From Saccharopolyspora kobensis (lineage in GTDB: Bacteria > Actinomycetota > Actinomycetes > Mycobacteriales > Pseudonocardiaceae), in contig NZ_FNVB01000002.1 of NCBI RefSeq assembly GCF_900108315.1, forward strand, positions 744,001-808,000: DNA of 64,000 nucleotides. Reading direction: 5' to 3'. The position numbers and the translations under genes were made by a program. The notes beneath the pieces are model-generated. The model did no database searches, was not told where the DNA came from, and was given only the letters and a program-made list of their open reading frames with translations. Positions 35,937 through 44,649 of this stretch are shown here, one piece after another (position 1 is the first letter of the stretch; each line of letters begins with the position of its first letter).

Positions 35937-37394
35937 TCAGCCGAGTTCGGTCACGACCTCGGCTGCGGCACGTCGTCCAGATCGGACCGCGCCCTCCATG
36001 TAGCCGATCCAGTAGTCGGTGGTCTCGGTGCCCGCCCAGTGGAGGTGCCCCACGGGCTCGCGCAGGGCGCGGCCGTGGCCGGCCAGCACGCCCGGCGCGG
36101 TCACCGCGACCGGACCGCCGCGCGACCACTTCTCGTTGTCCCAGCGAACAAAACCGAAATCGGACATGTTCGCCGCTGCTCGCCCGAAGTACCCGACCAG
36201 GCCGCGCTTGCACTCGGCGGCGAACCAGCTCGCAGGCACGTGGTCCAACCGGCGCATCGGCTTCGGCGCGACGAAGCCGATCAGCACGTGCTTGCCGTGG
36301 CGGTAGCTCTCGTAAACGACGTCGATGGGCGACCCGTTGCCGACGAGCTGACCGGACAGGCCCGCCTCGCGCCACCACGGACGGTCGTAGATCGCGATGA
36401 ACTTGCCGATGTTGCCCATCCGGTACCCCGCGGTGAGACGTCGCCGGGCCGCGGGCAGCAGCGGCTCGTAGTCGATGTGACCGCTGATGGCCGGGGACAT
36501 CGCGACGATCGCCTTGCGACCGCGGTGCACGCCGCGGTCGGAGTGCACGACGACGTGATCGCGGTTCTGGCGGAGATGTCGCACCGGCGCCCCGAACACC
36601 ACGCGCCCACCGAGTTCGCGGGCGATCCCCTCCGGAATCCGGGCCGCACCGTCCAGGAAGCTCTCCTGGGCCCCGCCGGCGGTGCCCATCAGACGCTGGT
36701 AGGTGCCGGGGTTCCGGCTGTCCCCGGCGGCGGCGTAGTAGTTGAGCATGTACAGCGCCGACACCTCCTCCGGCGGCGCGGAGACGACCGCTGAACCGCT
36801 GACCCTGCCCAGGATCAGGTGGGCGAGGTCGCTGGAGGAACGTCGGCCGATCCACTCCGTGAACGTGATGGCGTCGAGCTCGGCGGCTCGCGGGTGGCGC
36901 CACGGCTCGCCGACCGGGAAACCGGCGGACAGCGCATCGATCTCGGCGATCGCGGCGTCCACCGCGGGGTCGTTCAGCTCGGGCGGAAACGCGTGGTCCA
37001 CCTCGAAGTAGGACGGCTCTCCATCGCGCCAGAACACGCTCCGCCCGGCCGTGTGGGTCGGCTGGACCGCAACGCCGAAATCGCGCGCCAACGCGAGCAT
37101 GTTGTCCTGGGTCGGCCCCACGAACTGCGCACCGCCGTCGACGGACAGCCCGCCCGCGGTGCGCACGTCACCGACCCGGCCGCCGGGCCTGGATCGAGCC
37201 TCCAGCACCGTGACGGTGAGGCCGGCGGCGACCAGGTCGCGGGCTGCGGCGAGGCCGGCGAGGCCCGCCCCGATCACTACGACGTCGGTGAAGCGCGCAC
37301 CGGCGGCCGCGGCAGTGGCCGGTGACGCGACAACACCGGCACCCACCGCGAAGGCGGCGCGCAGCACCGACCGTCGATCCATTCCGTTCGCCAT
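35937..37394 (-). CDS. Tat-exported flavin amine oxidase
   Basis: A 485-aa FAD amine oxidase with a twin-arginine signal: MDRRSVLRAAFAVGAG (residues 5-20), then an Ala-rich stretch with ATAAAAG near 27-32. FAD motifs are VVIGAGLAGLAAARDL and, near the C-terminus, HWAGTETTDYWIGYMEGAV. Where the other oxidase has SRGCY, this one reads SRGGPVAV, so covalent flavin at that position is not expected. Tat export fits a protein that folds with FAD inside the cell. It may finish or inactivate the secreted product outside. The gene has its own terminator and faces the MFS exporter gene across about 600 bp. Confidence 0.88.
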   Translation of the reverse strand: MANGMDRRSVLRAAFAVGAGVVASPATAAAAGARFTDVVVIGAGLAGLAAARDLVAAGLTVTVLEARSRPGGRVGDVRTAGGLSVDGGAQFVGPTQDNMLALARDFGVAVQPTHTAGRSVFWRDGEPSYFEVDHAFPPELNDPAVDAAIAEIDALSAGFPVGEPWRHPRAAELDAITFTEWIGRRSSSDLAHLILGRVSGSAVVSAPPEEVSALYMLNYYAAAGDSRNPGTYQRLMGTAGGAQESFLDGAARIPEGIARELGGRVVFGAPVRHLRQNRDHVVVHSDRGVHRGRKAIVAMSPAISGHIDYEPLLPAARRRLTAGYRMGNIGKFIAIYDRPWWREAGLSGQLVGNGSPIDVVYESYRHGKHVLIGFVAPKPMRRLDHVPASWFAAECKRGLVGYFGRAAANMSDFGFVRWDNEKWSRGGPVAVTAPGVLAGHGRALREPVGHLHWAGTETTDYWIGYMEGAVRSGRRAAAEVVTELG

Positions 37395-37991
37395 GCTTGC
37401 TCATCTCCCAACGGACGCTGATGGTGCATTCCGGGAATCAGCTGCGGTGACACCGGCCGGTGCGGCTAGCAACGCCCACCTGCGCGATCCCACCTGCTGA
37501 CGTTCGTGCTTCTCGAGCGGCTATCCGGTGTGCTGGAGCCATGAGCGGGGCCGGTGCTCGGTGGCGCGTCGAGCCGGTGCACCGGCTTCCTCGATCGCGC
37601 CCCGGCGGCCGACCTGCGACGTCCGCCTGCGGCGCACGCGCGCGACACCCCGGTTCCCCCGCCCGGGGAGCGCGGAGGTCAAGAAGGTGGCAGGTTCCTG
37701 CCACGAAAACACCCATTCGGAGGTTGTCGAGACGCGTGATAGCACGTCCGGGTACATTTCCGGCGCTCATTCGTGCGAATCCCGATGGCCATTCCCTATC
37801 GCGGAAAACTGTCGCCACCCGAGCCCGTCTAAGCGCGCGAAGCGTCGCGGCGAAGCCACCCGGAACGGCAAAAGCGCACGTCACAGCCGCTCGTGCAGAA
37901 CAGAACAGCCCTATTCGGGTCCACGAAGGAACCAGGTGCACCTCCTTACGCCATCATCGCCTCTTCTAACGTTCCTCCGGGTTCGCGGAAA
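37395..37991. other. Divergent promoter region between amine oxidase and MFS genes
   Basis: 597 bp with no convincing gene. The part next to the exporter (about 37780-37990) is relatively AT-rich and should hold the exporter promoter; the oxidase promoter must lie on the other side. No operator could be assigned. Confidence 0.5.
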
Positions 37992-39629
37992 ATGGATACC
38001 GGCATCAGCAGCACGGAGGAGACTGGTAACCTCACCCGCGTGGCAGATTCGTCGAATCAGCAATCCGAAAACCACGCATCGTCGCATGACAATGCGACGT
38101 CCGAGTGTTCCTCCAGTGAAATCACGACGGCCGGTGCGCAGAAGGCGGGCCCGCGGGAATGGGCCGCGGTCGCCGTGCTCACCTTGCCGGTTCTGCTCAT
38201 CTCCGTCGACATGACGGTCCTGAATTTCGCCGTGCCGCACATCAGCCGGGACCTCGGTGCCGGTTCCGTCGAACTGCTGTGGATCGTCGACATCTACTCG
38301 TTCGTGCTGGCCGCGCTGCTGGTCTCGATGGGCGCGCTCGGCGACCGGATCGGCCGGCGCAAGCTGCTCATGTTCGGCGCCGCCGGATTCGGCGTCGCTT
38401 CGCTGATCACCGCGTTCGCCCCGAGCGCCGGCGTGATGATCGCCGCCCGGGCCCTGCTGGGCGTCGCGGGCGCGACGCTCATGCCCTCCACCCTGTCGCT
38501 GATCCGGAGCATGTTCCCCGACGGCAGGCAGCGGCAGACCGCCATCGCGGTGTGGGCTTCCGCGCTGTCGGCCGGTTCCGCGCTCGGACCGCTGCTCGGC
38601 GGCGCGCTGCTCGAATTCTTCTGGTGGGGTTCGCTTTTCCTCATCAACGTGCCGATCACGATCCTCGTCATCGTTTTCGCACCGATCCTGGTGCGTGAAT
38701 CCAAGGCCGCGCAGCTCGGCAAGCTCGACCCGGTGAGCGTATTGCTGTTGGCCGCCGCGATGTTCCCCGTGGTCTACGGAATCAAATCGTTCGCCGAGCA
38801 CGGATTCGATCCGCTGGCCGCGGCCCTGTTCCTGGTCGGCGCCGCCAGCGGGGTGGTGTTCGTCCGCCGCCAGCTCAAGCTCGACGAACCGCTGCTGGAC
38901 ATCGGCCTGTTCTCCATCCGCCCGTTCACCATCGCCGTGATGCTCAACCTGATCACGCTGTTCGCGATGATCGCGGCGCTGTTCTTCCTGACCCAGTACC
39001 TCCAGATCGTCCTGGGCCTCAACCCGTTCGTGGCCGGCCTGTCGCTGCTGCCCGGCCTGCTGCTCGCGGTCCTCGCCAGCTTCCTCGCGGTCCCGGTCTC
39101 CCGGTGGCTGCGCACGACCGGAACGCTCGTCGTCGGTGTCGGTCTGATGGTCGTCGGGTTCGTGATGTTCACCCTCCTGCCCGACGGCGAGCAGGTGACC
39201 TTCGCCGCCATCGCGTTCTCCTTCGTGTGCTTCGGCATGGGGCTGGCCCAGACCCTCACCAACGACGCAGTGGTCAGCTCCGCCCCGGAGGAACGCGCAG
39301 GCGCGGCATCCGCCGTCTCCGAAACCGGCTACGAACTCGGCGCCGCCCTCGGCGTGGCCGTGCTGGGAAGCGTCCTGCTGGCCTCCTACCAGTCCGGAAT
39401 GCCCGACGCACCGGGCGAAGCCGCGCGCAGCGTCGCGGGCGCCGCGGAACTCGCGGGAAGCATGCCCGGCGGAGCGGGCGAAGCCCTGCTGCAGCAGGCG
39501 TTCTCGGCGTTCATCAGCGGCATCCACGTCACCAGCGCGGTCGCGGCGGCAATCCTGATCGCCGCCGCGGTGACCACGGCCGTGGTGCTGCGGAAGGCCC
39601 GTGCGCCCGAAGCCGGGGCCGGAAGCTGA
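37992..39629 (+). CDS. MFS drug exporter, DHA2 type (14 TMS)
   Basis: A 545-aa major-facilitator drug:proton antiporter. A hydrophilic N-terminal tail of about 50 residues precedes 14 predicted helices. MTVLNFAVPHISRDLG is motif D1, LGDRIGRRKLLMFG is the loop 2-3 motif A, and GPLLGGALLEFFWWGSLFLIN is the antiporter motif C region. These fit the QacA/EmrB-like DHA2 group. As the only exporter in the region it is the likely route out for the product and part of self-resistance. ATG 37992 is chosen; in-frame upstream codons lie in poorly coding sequence. Confidence 0.88.
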   Translation: MDTGISSTEETGNLTRVADSSNQQSENHASSHDNATSECSSSEITTAGAQKAGPREWAAVAVLTLPVLLISVDMTVLNFAVPHISRDLGAGSVELLWIVDIYSFVLAALLVSMGALGDRIGRRKLLMFGAAGFGVASLITAFAPSAGVMIAARALLGVAGATLMPSTLSLIRSMFPDGRQRQTAIAVWASALSAGSALGPLLGGALLEFFWWGSLFLINVPITILVIVFAPILVRESKAAQLGKLDPVSVLLLAAAMFPVVYGIKSFAEHGFDPLAAALFLVGAASGVVFVRRQLKLDEPLLDIGLFSIRPFTIAVMLNLITLFAMIAALFFLTQYLQIVLGLNPFVAGLSLLPGLLLAVLASFLAVPVSRWLRTTGTLVVGVGLMVVGFVMFTLLPDGEQVTFAAIAFSFVCFGMGLAQTLTNDAVVSSAPEERAGAASAVSETGYELGAALGVAVLGSVLLASYQSGMPDAPGEAARSVAGAAELAGSMPGGAGEALLQQAFSAFISGIHVTSAVAAAILIAAAVTTAVVLRKARAPEAGAGS

Positions 39630-39634
39630 CGACC

Positions 39635-39669
39635 GGGGGTGTCCGTTCCTCCGGGGAGCGGACACCCCC
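39635..39669. terminator. Bidirectional hairpin between exporter and SDR genes
   Basis: GGGGGTGTCCG (39635-39645) and CGGACACCCCC (39659-39669) form a perfect 11-bp stem with a 13-nt loop, between the convergent ends at 39629 and 39683. Confidence 0.85.
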
Positions 39670-39682
39670 CGCTTCACCGCGC

Positions 39683-40462
39683 TCACAGCGTCTTGATCAT
39701 CCCGCCGTCGAGAACGATCTCGGCCCCGGTGAGGTTGGGAAGCACGCCCGAGGCGACCAGCACGATCAGGCGCGCGATCTCCTCCGGCTCGCTGAACACC
39801 CCGGTGGTCACGCCTGCCTGAGCGGGCAGACCGGCGAGCAGCTCCTCCTGGCTGACCCCGTACTGCCGAGCCAGTTTGGCGCCTTCGCTGTCAGGCCCGG
39901 TCCACACCGCCGTGCGCACCAGGCCGGGGGAAACGGAGTTGACCCGGACTCCCTGCGGTGCGAACTCCTCGGACAACGCCTTCGTCACGCTCGCCAGCGC
40001 CGACTTCGCGGCCGAGTAGGCGACGACTCCCGGAAGCGGGAGCCGGGAGTGCACCGAGCCGACCATCACCACCGAACCACGTCGCTCGACCAGCGAGGAA
40101 AGCCCTGCCCGCGTGGCGCGAACGGCGCTGAAGAACGTGGCTTCGAACTCCCGGTGCCAGGATTCCTCCGACACGTCGAGGAACCCGCCGTCCTGCGACT
40201 CCGACCCGGACACGTTGTTGATCAGGACGTCGATGCCGCCGAACTCCCCGATCGCGTGCTCGACGAGCCGGGCGGGTCCGTCCGAAGTGGCCAGATCGAC
40301 GGCGAGGACGTGCGGCGTGGCCTCGCTCAGCGCGGGGCTCGGCGCACGCGCGCCACCGAGCACTCGCGCTCCGCAGCTCACGAGCTCGCGCACCACCGCC
40401 AGACCGATGCCCCGGCTCGCTCCCGTGACGACCGCGTTCTTCCCGGCGAGGTCGATCCCCAT
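39683..40462 (-). CDS. Short-chain dehydrogenase/reductase
   Basis: A 259-aa classical SDR. The cofactor motif TGASRGIG is at about residues 14-21, NNVSG replaces NNAG, and the catalytic YSAAK and serine (GSVHS) are present; the C-terminus has LNLTGAEIVLDGG-like sequence. It is probably NAD(P)H-dependent and acts on a keto or hydroxyl group of the product. It lies 135 bp downstream of the DAHP synthase on the same strand. ATG 40462 (MGIDLAGKN) is preferred by family alignment; GTG 40483 is possible. Confidence 0.85.
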   Translation of the reverse strand: MGIDLAGKNAVVTGASRGIGLAVVRELVSCGARVLGGARAPSPALSEATPHVLAVDLATSDGPARLVEHAIGEFGGIDVLINNVSGSESQDGGFLDVSEESWHREFEATFFSAVRATRAGLSSLVERRGSVVMVGSVHSRLPLPGVVAYSAAKSALASVTKALSEEFAPQGVRVNSVSPGLVRTAVWTGPDSEGAKLARQYGVSQEELLAGLPAQAGVTTGVFSEPEEIARLIVLVASGVLPNLTGAEIVLDGGMIKTL

Positions 40463-40597
40463 CGGCCCGGTCACGCGGACCACCGGGGTTCGACCCGATC
40501 CTGGTCGGACATCAGCATGTGTTCCTCCTCGTCGTGGTGAGCAGCCGCGGCGCTCGCACCGCTCAGTACCTGTTGGCGGGTCTCGGTCGCCAGGCTT

Positions 40598-41770
40598 TCA
40601 GCGCGCCGCAAGGAGAAAGGCGTCGACGACCTGTGCCGCTTGCGCCGGGTTGAGCCTGGGATCGCAGACCGAGCGGTAGTCGGGGAACGCCAGGTGTTCC
40701 TCGAACCGCTCGGGGCCGTCCACGCATTCCGTCACCGGGTCCGGAGTCAGCTCCAGGTGCAGACCTGCCGGCCACTGCCCCCGTTCGCGCAGGACCCGCA
40801 CGAACGTCGTCACCTCCTCCAGCACGGCGGGCAGGAATCTCGTCTTGACGCCGCCGCTCGTGCGCGAGGTGTTGCCGTGCATCGGGTCGCTGAGCCAGAC
40901 CACCGGCCCGGCATGCCTGGACACCTCCTCCACCAGGAGCGGTAATCGCCTGCCGACCTCGCCCGCGCCCATGCGCACGATGAGCGTCAGCCGCCCTGGG
41001 ATCCGGTCCGGGTTGAGCTTGTGAACGAGCTCGACCGCCTCCACCGGCGTGACTGCCGGACCGATCTTCACCCCGATCGGGTTCTGGACGGACTCCGCCA
41101 GCCGCACGTGCGCGCCGCCGATGTCCCGCGTGCGCTCACCGACCCAGCCGAAATGCGCGGACGCCGCGAACTTCCCCGTCGAACCGGATCTGACCAGCGG
41201 TTCCTCGTACGGGAGCAGGAGCAGTTCGTGAGCCGCGTAGACCCGCTCGGCGGCCGGCCTGCCGATCCACGAGGAACGCATCGTGTCCAGCACCGCCCGA
41301 GCGCTGTGGTAGGCGGTCAGCAACCGGTCCGGGTCGGGGGTCCTCAGCACGGGGTCAGCGGCGATGTCGTTCACCGCGTCGCCTCGGTAGCTCGGCAGGC
41401 TCCGGCCGTCTGGCAGCTTCTCGTGGGAGGTGGACCTCGGCTTGGCGTACTGGCCCGCGATCCTGCCGATCGTCACCACGGGCAGCTCGGCGCCGGAGCG
41501 CAGCACCGACGCCACTCCCTGGAGGTGGTCGAGCTTGCGCCGCACGGTGCTGGGCTCGGCGTCCGCGAACCGTTCGGCGCAGTCGCCGCCCTGAAGCACC
41601 AGGGCTTCACCGAGCGCCGCTGCGGCCAGCACCTCGCGGAGGCTGTCGATCTCGTCCTCCGTGGTGAGCCCGGGCAGATCGCTCAAGGTGCGGCGCGCCC
41701 GCTCGACGAGTTCACCGTCCGGCCAGTCCGGCTGCTGTGCCGCCGCAGCCGTGTTGAGGGAAAGAGTCAC
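40598..41770 (-). CDS. Class II DAHP synthase, short secondary-metabolism form
   Basis: A 390-aa 3-deoxy-7-phosphoheptulonate synthase of the plant-like class II. LQGGDCAERF, FGWVGERTRD, NPIGVKIGP, WLSDPMHGNT and GLHLELTPDPVTEC are family blocks that hold the metal and PEP ligands. It is about 70 residues shorter than primary-metabolism homologues such as mycobacterial AroG. Short forms (PhzC-like) are known to lack the elements that bind aromatic-acid inhibitors, so this copy probably raises shikimate flux without feedback. It faces papBAC, which use the resulting chorismate. GTG 41770 follows AGGCGG. Confidence 0.93.
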   Translation of the reverse strand: MTLSLNTAAAAQQPDWPDGELVERARRTLSDLPGLTTEDEIDSLREVLAAAALGEALVLQGGDCAERFADAEPSTVRRKLDHLQGVASVLRSGAELPVVTIGRIAGQYAKPRSTSHEKLPDGRSLPSYRGDAVNDIAADPVLRTPDPDRLLTAYHSARAVLDTMRSSWIGRPAAERVYAAHELLLLPYEEPLVRSGSTGKFAASAHFGWVGERTRDIGGAHVRLAESVQNPIGVKIGPAVTPVEAVELVHKLNPDRIPGRLTLIVRMGAGEVGRRLPLLVEEVSRHAGPVVWLSDPMHGNTSRTSGGVKTRFLPAVLEEVTTFVRVLRERGQWPAGLHLELTPDPVTECVDGPERFEEHLAFPDYRSVCDPRLNPAQAAQVVDAFLLAAR

Positions 41771-42231
41771 TGAACACCGCCTGAATTGTATGAACCGAGC
41801 GTCGCGAAACTTCGTTCCTTCTCCCGCGGCAATGGCCGCCCGTGGGGTATCCGGTCACCCGGAAGCACGACAACGAACGACACGGCGGGCTTTGTCCAGC
41901 TTCATCGGTAACCCCGCGACTGCGTGTGGCCGCACTGCCTCTTCGCGGATTCACTAACGGTCTCCGACAAACAGCCTAGCGGTCGGCTGCCGAACGGTTT
42001 TCCGGAACGGAGACTAGCACGACCCGTTCTTCCGCACGACTTCCGCGAACAGCTCGACGAAATGCTCCGCGACAGCCGACAAGTCCGTTGACCTGGCCTT
42101 TTACCCACCTCCATCGCAGATGGCCGACCATTTCGCACCCACAACGTCAGGAAGCTGCCATTCCCTGGAGATCCACCCGACCGCGTGCTGTAATTCGACC
42201 AAGCCGAAGCCCAAACCCGGGAGGCACGCCC
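41771..42231. other. Divergent promoter region between DAHP synthase and papB
   Basis: 461 bp without a convincing gene. It must carry the promoters of the leftward DAHP synthase/SDR pair and of the rightward seven-gene operon starting at papB. TTGACC at 42088-42093 could be a -35 element, but no good -10 follows. Confidence 0.5.
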
Positions 42232-42540
42232 ATGGCGGAAAACTCAGCGGATTCCTCCCCATTGACGAAGCTGCGGGGCGAGCTCGACAACATCGACGAA
42301 CGACTCCTCGACATAGTCAGAGAACGCATCGATTGCTGCGTCCGCATCGCCCGCCACAAGAATGAGCACGGCATCCCCATGATGCAGCCCCACCGCATCG
42401 GGATCGTCCAGGAGCGGGCCGCGAACTACGGCCGGGCCCACGGCGTCGACCCCGATTTCCTGCGCCGGCTCTACGACCTCATCATCGGCGAGACGTGCCG
42501 GGTCGAAGACATCGTGATGGGAAACAGTCCGTCGAATTGA
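42232..42540 (+). CDS. papB: Chorismate-mutase-fold protein, probable 4-amino-4-deoxychorismate mutase
   Basis: A 102-aa AroQ-type mutase. LRGELDNIDERLLDIVRERI, Lys43 in RHKNEHG, PHRIGIVQERA and LYDLIIGETCR follow the three-helix fold. By my alignment the residue equivalent to Gln88 of the E. coli enzyme is Glu92. Next to an aminodeoxychorismate synthase and a prephenate-type dehydrogenase, the expected reaction is 4-amino-4-deoxychorismate to 4-amino-4-deoxyprephenate, as PapB does in pristinamycin and chloramphenicol producers. It is the first gene of the rightward operon. ATG 42232 follows GGGAGG. Confidence 0.85.
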   Translation: MAENSADSSPLTKLRGELDNIDERLLDIVRERIDCCVRIARHKNEHGIPMMQPHRIGIVQERAANYGRAHGVDPDFLRRLYDLIIGETCRVEDIVMGNSPSN

Positions 42541-42591
42541 TCGCGCCTGGAGAACCCAGTTCGGCGCACGAGACCAGCGGAGAGCGTTCCA

Positions 42592-44649
42592 TTGCTGCGG
42601 ACGTTGCTTATCGACAACTACGACTCCTTCACCTACAACCTGAACGACCTCCTGCATCGCGTCAACGGCGCGGCCCCCCACGTGGTCACCAACGACACGC
42701 CCTGGTCGGACATCGACCTCTCCCGGTACGACTCCATCGTCGTCTCCCCCGGACCGGGTCGCCCGCAGCGGGAGCGCGATCTCGGCATCTCAGCACTCGC
42801 GCTGAAGCAGTCCCAGATCCCCGTCCTCGGCATATGCCTCGGGCACCAAGGGATCTCCCACCTGCACGGTGGCCGCGTCGAGCACGCCCCCGAACCGATG
42901 CACGGCCGGGTGTGCGAGGTGCACCACTCCGGGACGGACCTGTTCTCGGGCCTTCCCTCACCTTTCAAGGCGGTTCGCTACCACTCGCTGGCCGCAGGCG
43001 ATCTGCCCGCCGACGTCGAGCCGTTGGCCTGGACCGCCGACGGCGTCGTCATGGCCCTTCGCAGCCTGCGCGCACCGCAGTGGGGCGTGCAATTCCACCC
43101 GGAATCGATCCTCAGCGAATTCGGCGCCGATCTGCTCTACAACTTCCGGAGGCTGGTGGAGGACCGGGGCTCGCCGTCCGAGCCGACCGCACCCGCTCAC
43201 CGCCGGTCGCGGTACCGGATCGAATGCCGGGAGATCGACGCCCTCCCCGAGACCCAGGAGCTGTTCGTCGAGCTGTACGGATCCTCGGAGAACGCGTTCT
43301 GGCTCGACAGCTCCAGCGCCGACCGCGGTGTCGGCCGGTTCACGATCATGGGCGACGACTCGGGCCCGCTCGCCGAACACCTCAGCTACTCCGTCTCCGA
43401 TGGCACCTGGACGATCACCTCCGGCGGCCGGTCCGAAGAGGTCGCGGCAGGGTTCTTCGAGCACCTCAACGACGAGCTCGCCAACCGCCGGGTCGAGCAC
43501 CCGTCGCGGCTGCCGATCGACTTCAACCTGGGATACGTCGGCGCTCTCGGCTACGAGCTCAAGGCGGAGACCGGTGTGCGGAACCAGCACGTCTCACCGC
43601 GCCCGGACGCCCAGCTCATCTTCGCCGACCGGGCGATCGTGGTGGATCACCAGGCCCGCCGCAGCTACCTGCTGGCTCTGATCGACCCGCGCGCCCCCGA
43701 GACGATGCGCGGCAGCGCGGAGTGGCTCGACCGGACCTCCGAGGTCGTTCAGCGGCGCTCGGCGGCTGGAGCGGCCACTTCGGAAGCACCCGGCGCCGAG
43801 GACGGCGAACGACCGCGGATCCGCTTCGACCAGACGCGCAGCGCATACCTGGACAGCATCGCCACCTGCCTGGAGGCGATCACCGACGGCGAGTCGTACG
43901 AAATCTGCCTCACCAACACCGGCGAGACCTCCCCGCTGGCCGATCCGCTGCGGACCTACCTGCGGCTCCGGTCGACGAGCCCGGTTCCGTTCGGGGCGTA
44001 CTTGCGCGCAGGCAGCACGGCGGTTCTGAGCGCCTCCCCGGAACGGTTCGTCGAAGTGCGCCGGGACGGCCGCGTTCAGGCGAAGCCGATCAAGGGCACC
44101 CGCCCGCGCGGTGAAACGCCGGAAGCCGACGCCGAACTCGTGCGCGACCTGGCGACCAACGTCAAGGACCAGGCGGAGAACCTGATGATCGTCGACCTGC
44201 TCCGCAACGACCTGCACCGGGTGTGCGCGGTGGGCAGCGTGCACGTGCCCAAGTTGTTCGACGTCGAGACGTACTCGCACGTGCACCAGCTCGTCAGCAC
44301 CATCGAAGGGCAGCTCGCAGCCGGCAGCACGGCCGTCGACTGCATCCGCGCGGCCTTCCCCGGCGGGTCGATGACCGGTGCGCCGAAGGTCCGCACCATG
44401 GAGATCATCGACTCGCTCGAGCGGAGAGCGCGCGGCTACTACTCCGGTGCCATCGGCTGGCTCTCGCTGAGCGGCGCGGCCGATCTGAACATCGTCATCC
44501 GGACGCTGGTCAACGACGAGCGGTCCTGCACCTTCGGCGTCGGCGGAGCGATCGTCTCGCTGTCGGACCCCGAGGAGGAGTACCGCGAGACGCTGGTGAA
44601 GTCGCGGGCCATGGTTTCGGCCCTCGGCGCGGCCATCGAGGACATCTGA
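42592..44649 (+). CDS. papA: 4-amino-4-deoxychorismate synthase, PabA-PabB fusion
   Basis: A 685-aa fusion. Residues 1-190 are a glutamine amidotransferase (LLIDNYDSFTYNL, GICLGHQG with Cys82, HPESI); residues 210-680 are the chorismate-binding synthase (SPERFVEV, KPIKGTRPRG with Lys501, FPGGSMTGAPKVRTMEIID). PIKGT with Lys marks ADC synthases, whereas anthranilate synthases have PIAGT. With papB and papC beside it, ADC is channelled to 4-amino-phenylalanine and not to folate; no lyase (PabC) is present. The start is probably TTG 42592 with GGAGAG upstream; no better start precedes the conserved N-terminus. Confidence 0.92.
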   Translation: MLRTLLIDNYDSFTYNLNDLLHRVNGAAPHVVTNDTPWSDIDLSRYDSIVVSPGPGRPQRERDLGISALALKQSQIPVLGICLGHQGISHLHGGRVEHAPEPMHGRVCEVHHSGTDLFSGLPSPFKAVRYHSLAAGDLPADVEPLAWTADGVVMALRSLRAPQWGVQFHPESILSEFGADLLYNFRRLVEDRGSPSEPTAPAHRRSRYRIECREIDALPETQELFVELYGSSENAFWLDSSSADRGVGRFTIMGDDSGPLAEHLSYSVSDGTWTITSGGRSEEVAAGFFEHLNDELANRRVEHPSRLPIDFNLGYVGALGYELKAETGVRNQHVSPRPDAQLIFADRAIVVDHQARRSYLLALIDPRAPETMRGSAEWLDRTSEVVQRRSAAGAATSEAPGAEDGERPRIRFDQTRSAYLDSIATCLEAITDGESYEICLTNTGETSPLADPLRTYLRLRSTSPVPFGAYLRAGSTAVLSASPERFVEVRRDGRVQAKPIKGTRPRGETPEADAELVRDLATNVKDQAENLMIVDLLRNDLHRVCAVGSVHVPKLFDVETYSHVHQLVSTIEGQLAAGSTAVDCIRAAFPGGSMTGAPKVRTMEIIDSLERRARGYYSGAIGWLSLSGAADLNIVIRTLVNDERSCTFGVGGAIVSLSDPEEEYRETLVKSRAMVSALGAAIEDI

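Noticed and set aside
35721..42096. The 10-mer GTTGACCTGG at both 35721-35730 and 42087-42096 as a shared regulator site
   Set aside because: Only two copies, no symmetry, and one has no gene downstream in the matching direction; chance repeats of this length are common.
42592..44649. Anthranilate or ADIC (PhzE-like) synthase as identity of the PabA-PabB fusion
   Set aside because: The PIKGT motif with Lys501 marks aminodeoxychorismate synthases; papB and papC neighbours agree.
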